In this document: piece after piece, positions 5,560 through 5,611 of the stretch
How positions within the stretch are numbered: the first letter of the stretch is position 1
How the letters are laid out: every line of letters starts with the position of its first letter
Source: Acidobacteriota bacterium
Lineage (GTDB): Bacteria > Acidobacteriota > Terriglobia > UBA7540
Direction: 5' to 3'
DNA: 5,611 nucleotides
NCBI GenBank assembly: GCA_021789565.1
Contig: JAJYJL010000645.1
Location: 1 to 5,611 of the forward strand
Notes under the pieces: model-generated
Databases searched by the model: none
Seen by the model: only the letters and a program-made list of their open reading frames with translations
What the model was told of the DNA's origin: nothing
Made by a program: the position numbers and the translations under genes

Positions 5560-5611
5560 TTCGTAGTGGATCCGGGAAATCACGCCTGCAGCAATGGGAC
5601 TAGAACTTGGG

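Overview
The window holds three complete or near-complete metabolic and transport genes plus one exported carbohydrate-active protein. No rRNA, tRNA, CRISPR array or transposase was recognised. Base composition is moderately GC-rich with mixed codon use. Tat-like export, Shine-Dalgarno sites and a pectinase-like beta-helix protein point to a free-living, probably plant-polymer-degrading Gram-negative bacterium. Acidobacteriota or Verrucomicrobiota are a guess from protein style only; no marker gene fixes the taxonomy.

Layout: positions 1-786 (minus) carry a classical short-chain dehydrogenase/reductase (SDR) whose last residues lie outside the window. Positions 787-1280 form a complex intergenic region. 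It contains a near-leaderless promoter for the SDR, a five-tract G-quadruplex motif directly upstream of that promoter, and a separate plus-strand promoter with a consensus -35 box. Two short plus-strand reading frames follow: a 25-codon signal-peptide-like frame and a 73-codon frame overlapping the next gene by 8 bases. Positions 1281-2585 (plus) encode a class III PLP enzyme of the glutamate-1-semialdehyde aminomutase type, probably not a true HemL. Positions 2702-3661 (plus) encode a ten-helix EamA/DMT transporter. Positions 3662-3931 are a gene-poor convergent gap with a long imperfect inverted repeat. Positions 3932-5548 (minus) encode an exported GH28-like right-handed beta-helix protein.

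Working together (inference): the aminotransferase and the DMT permease are co-oriented, and the SDR is read divergently from the same control region. An alcohol/ketone oxidoreductase, a PLP aminotransferase/aminomutase and a small-metabolite permease could make and export an amino compound, but nothing in the sequence names the substrate. The beta-helix protein is convergent with this group and probably independent of it; it would act on pectin-like polysaccharide outside the cytoplasm. The strongest unexplained signals are the G-quadruplex at the SDR promoter and the short frames leading into the aminotransferase.
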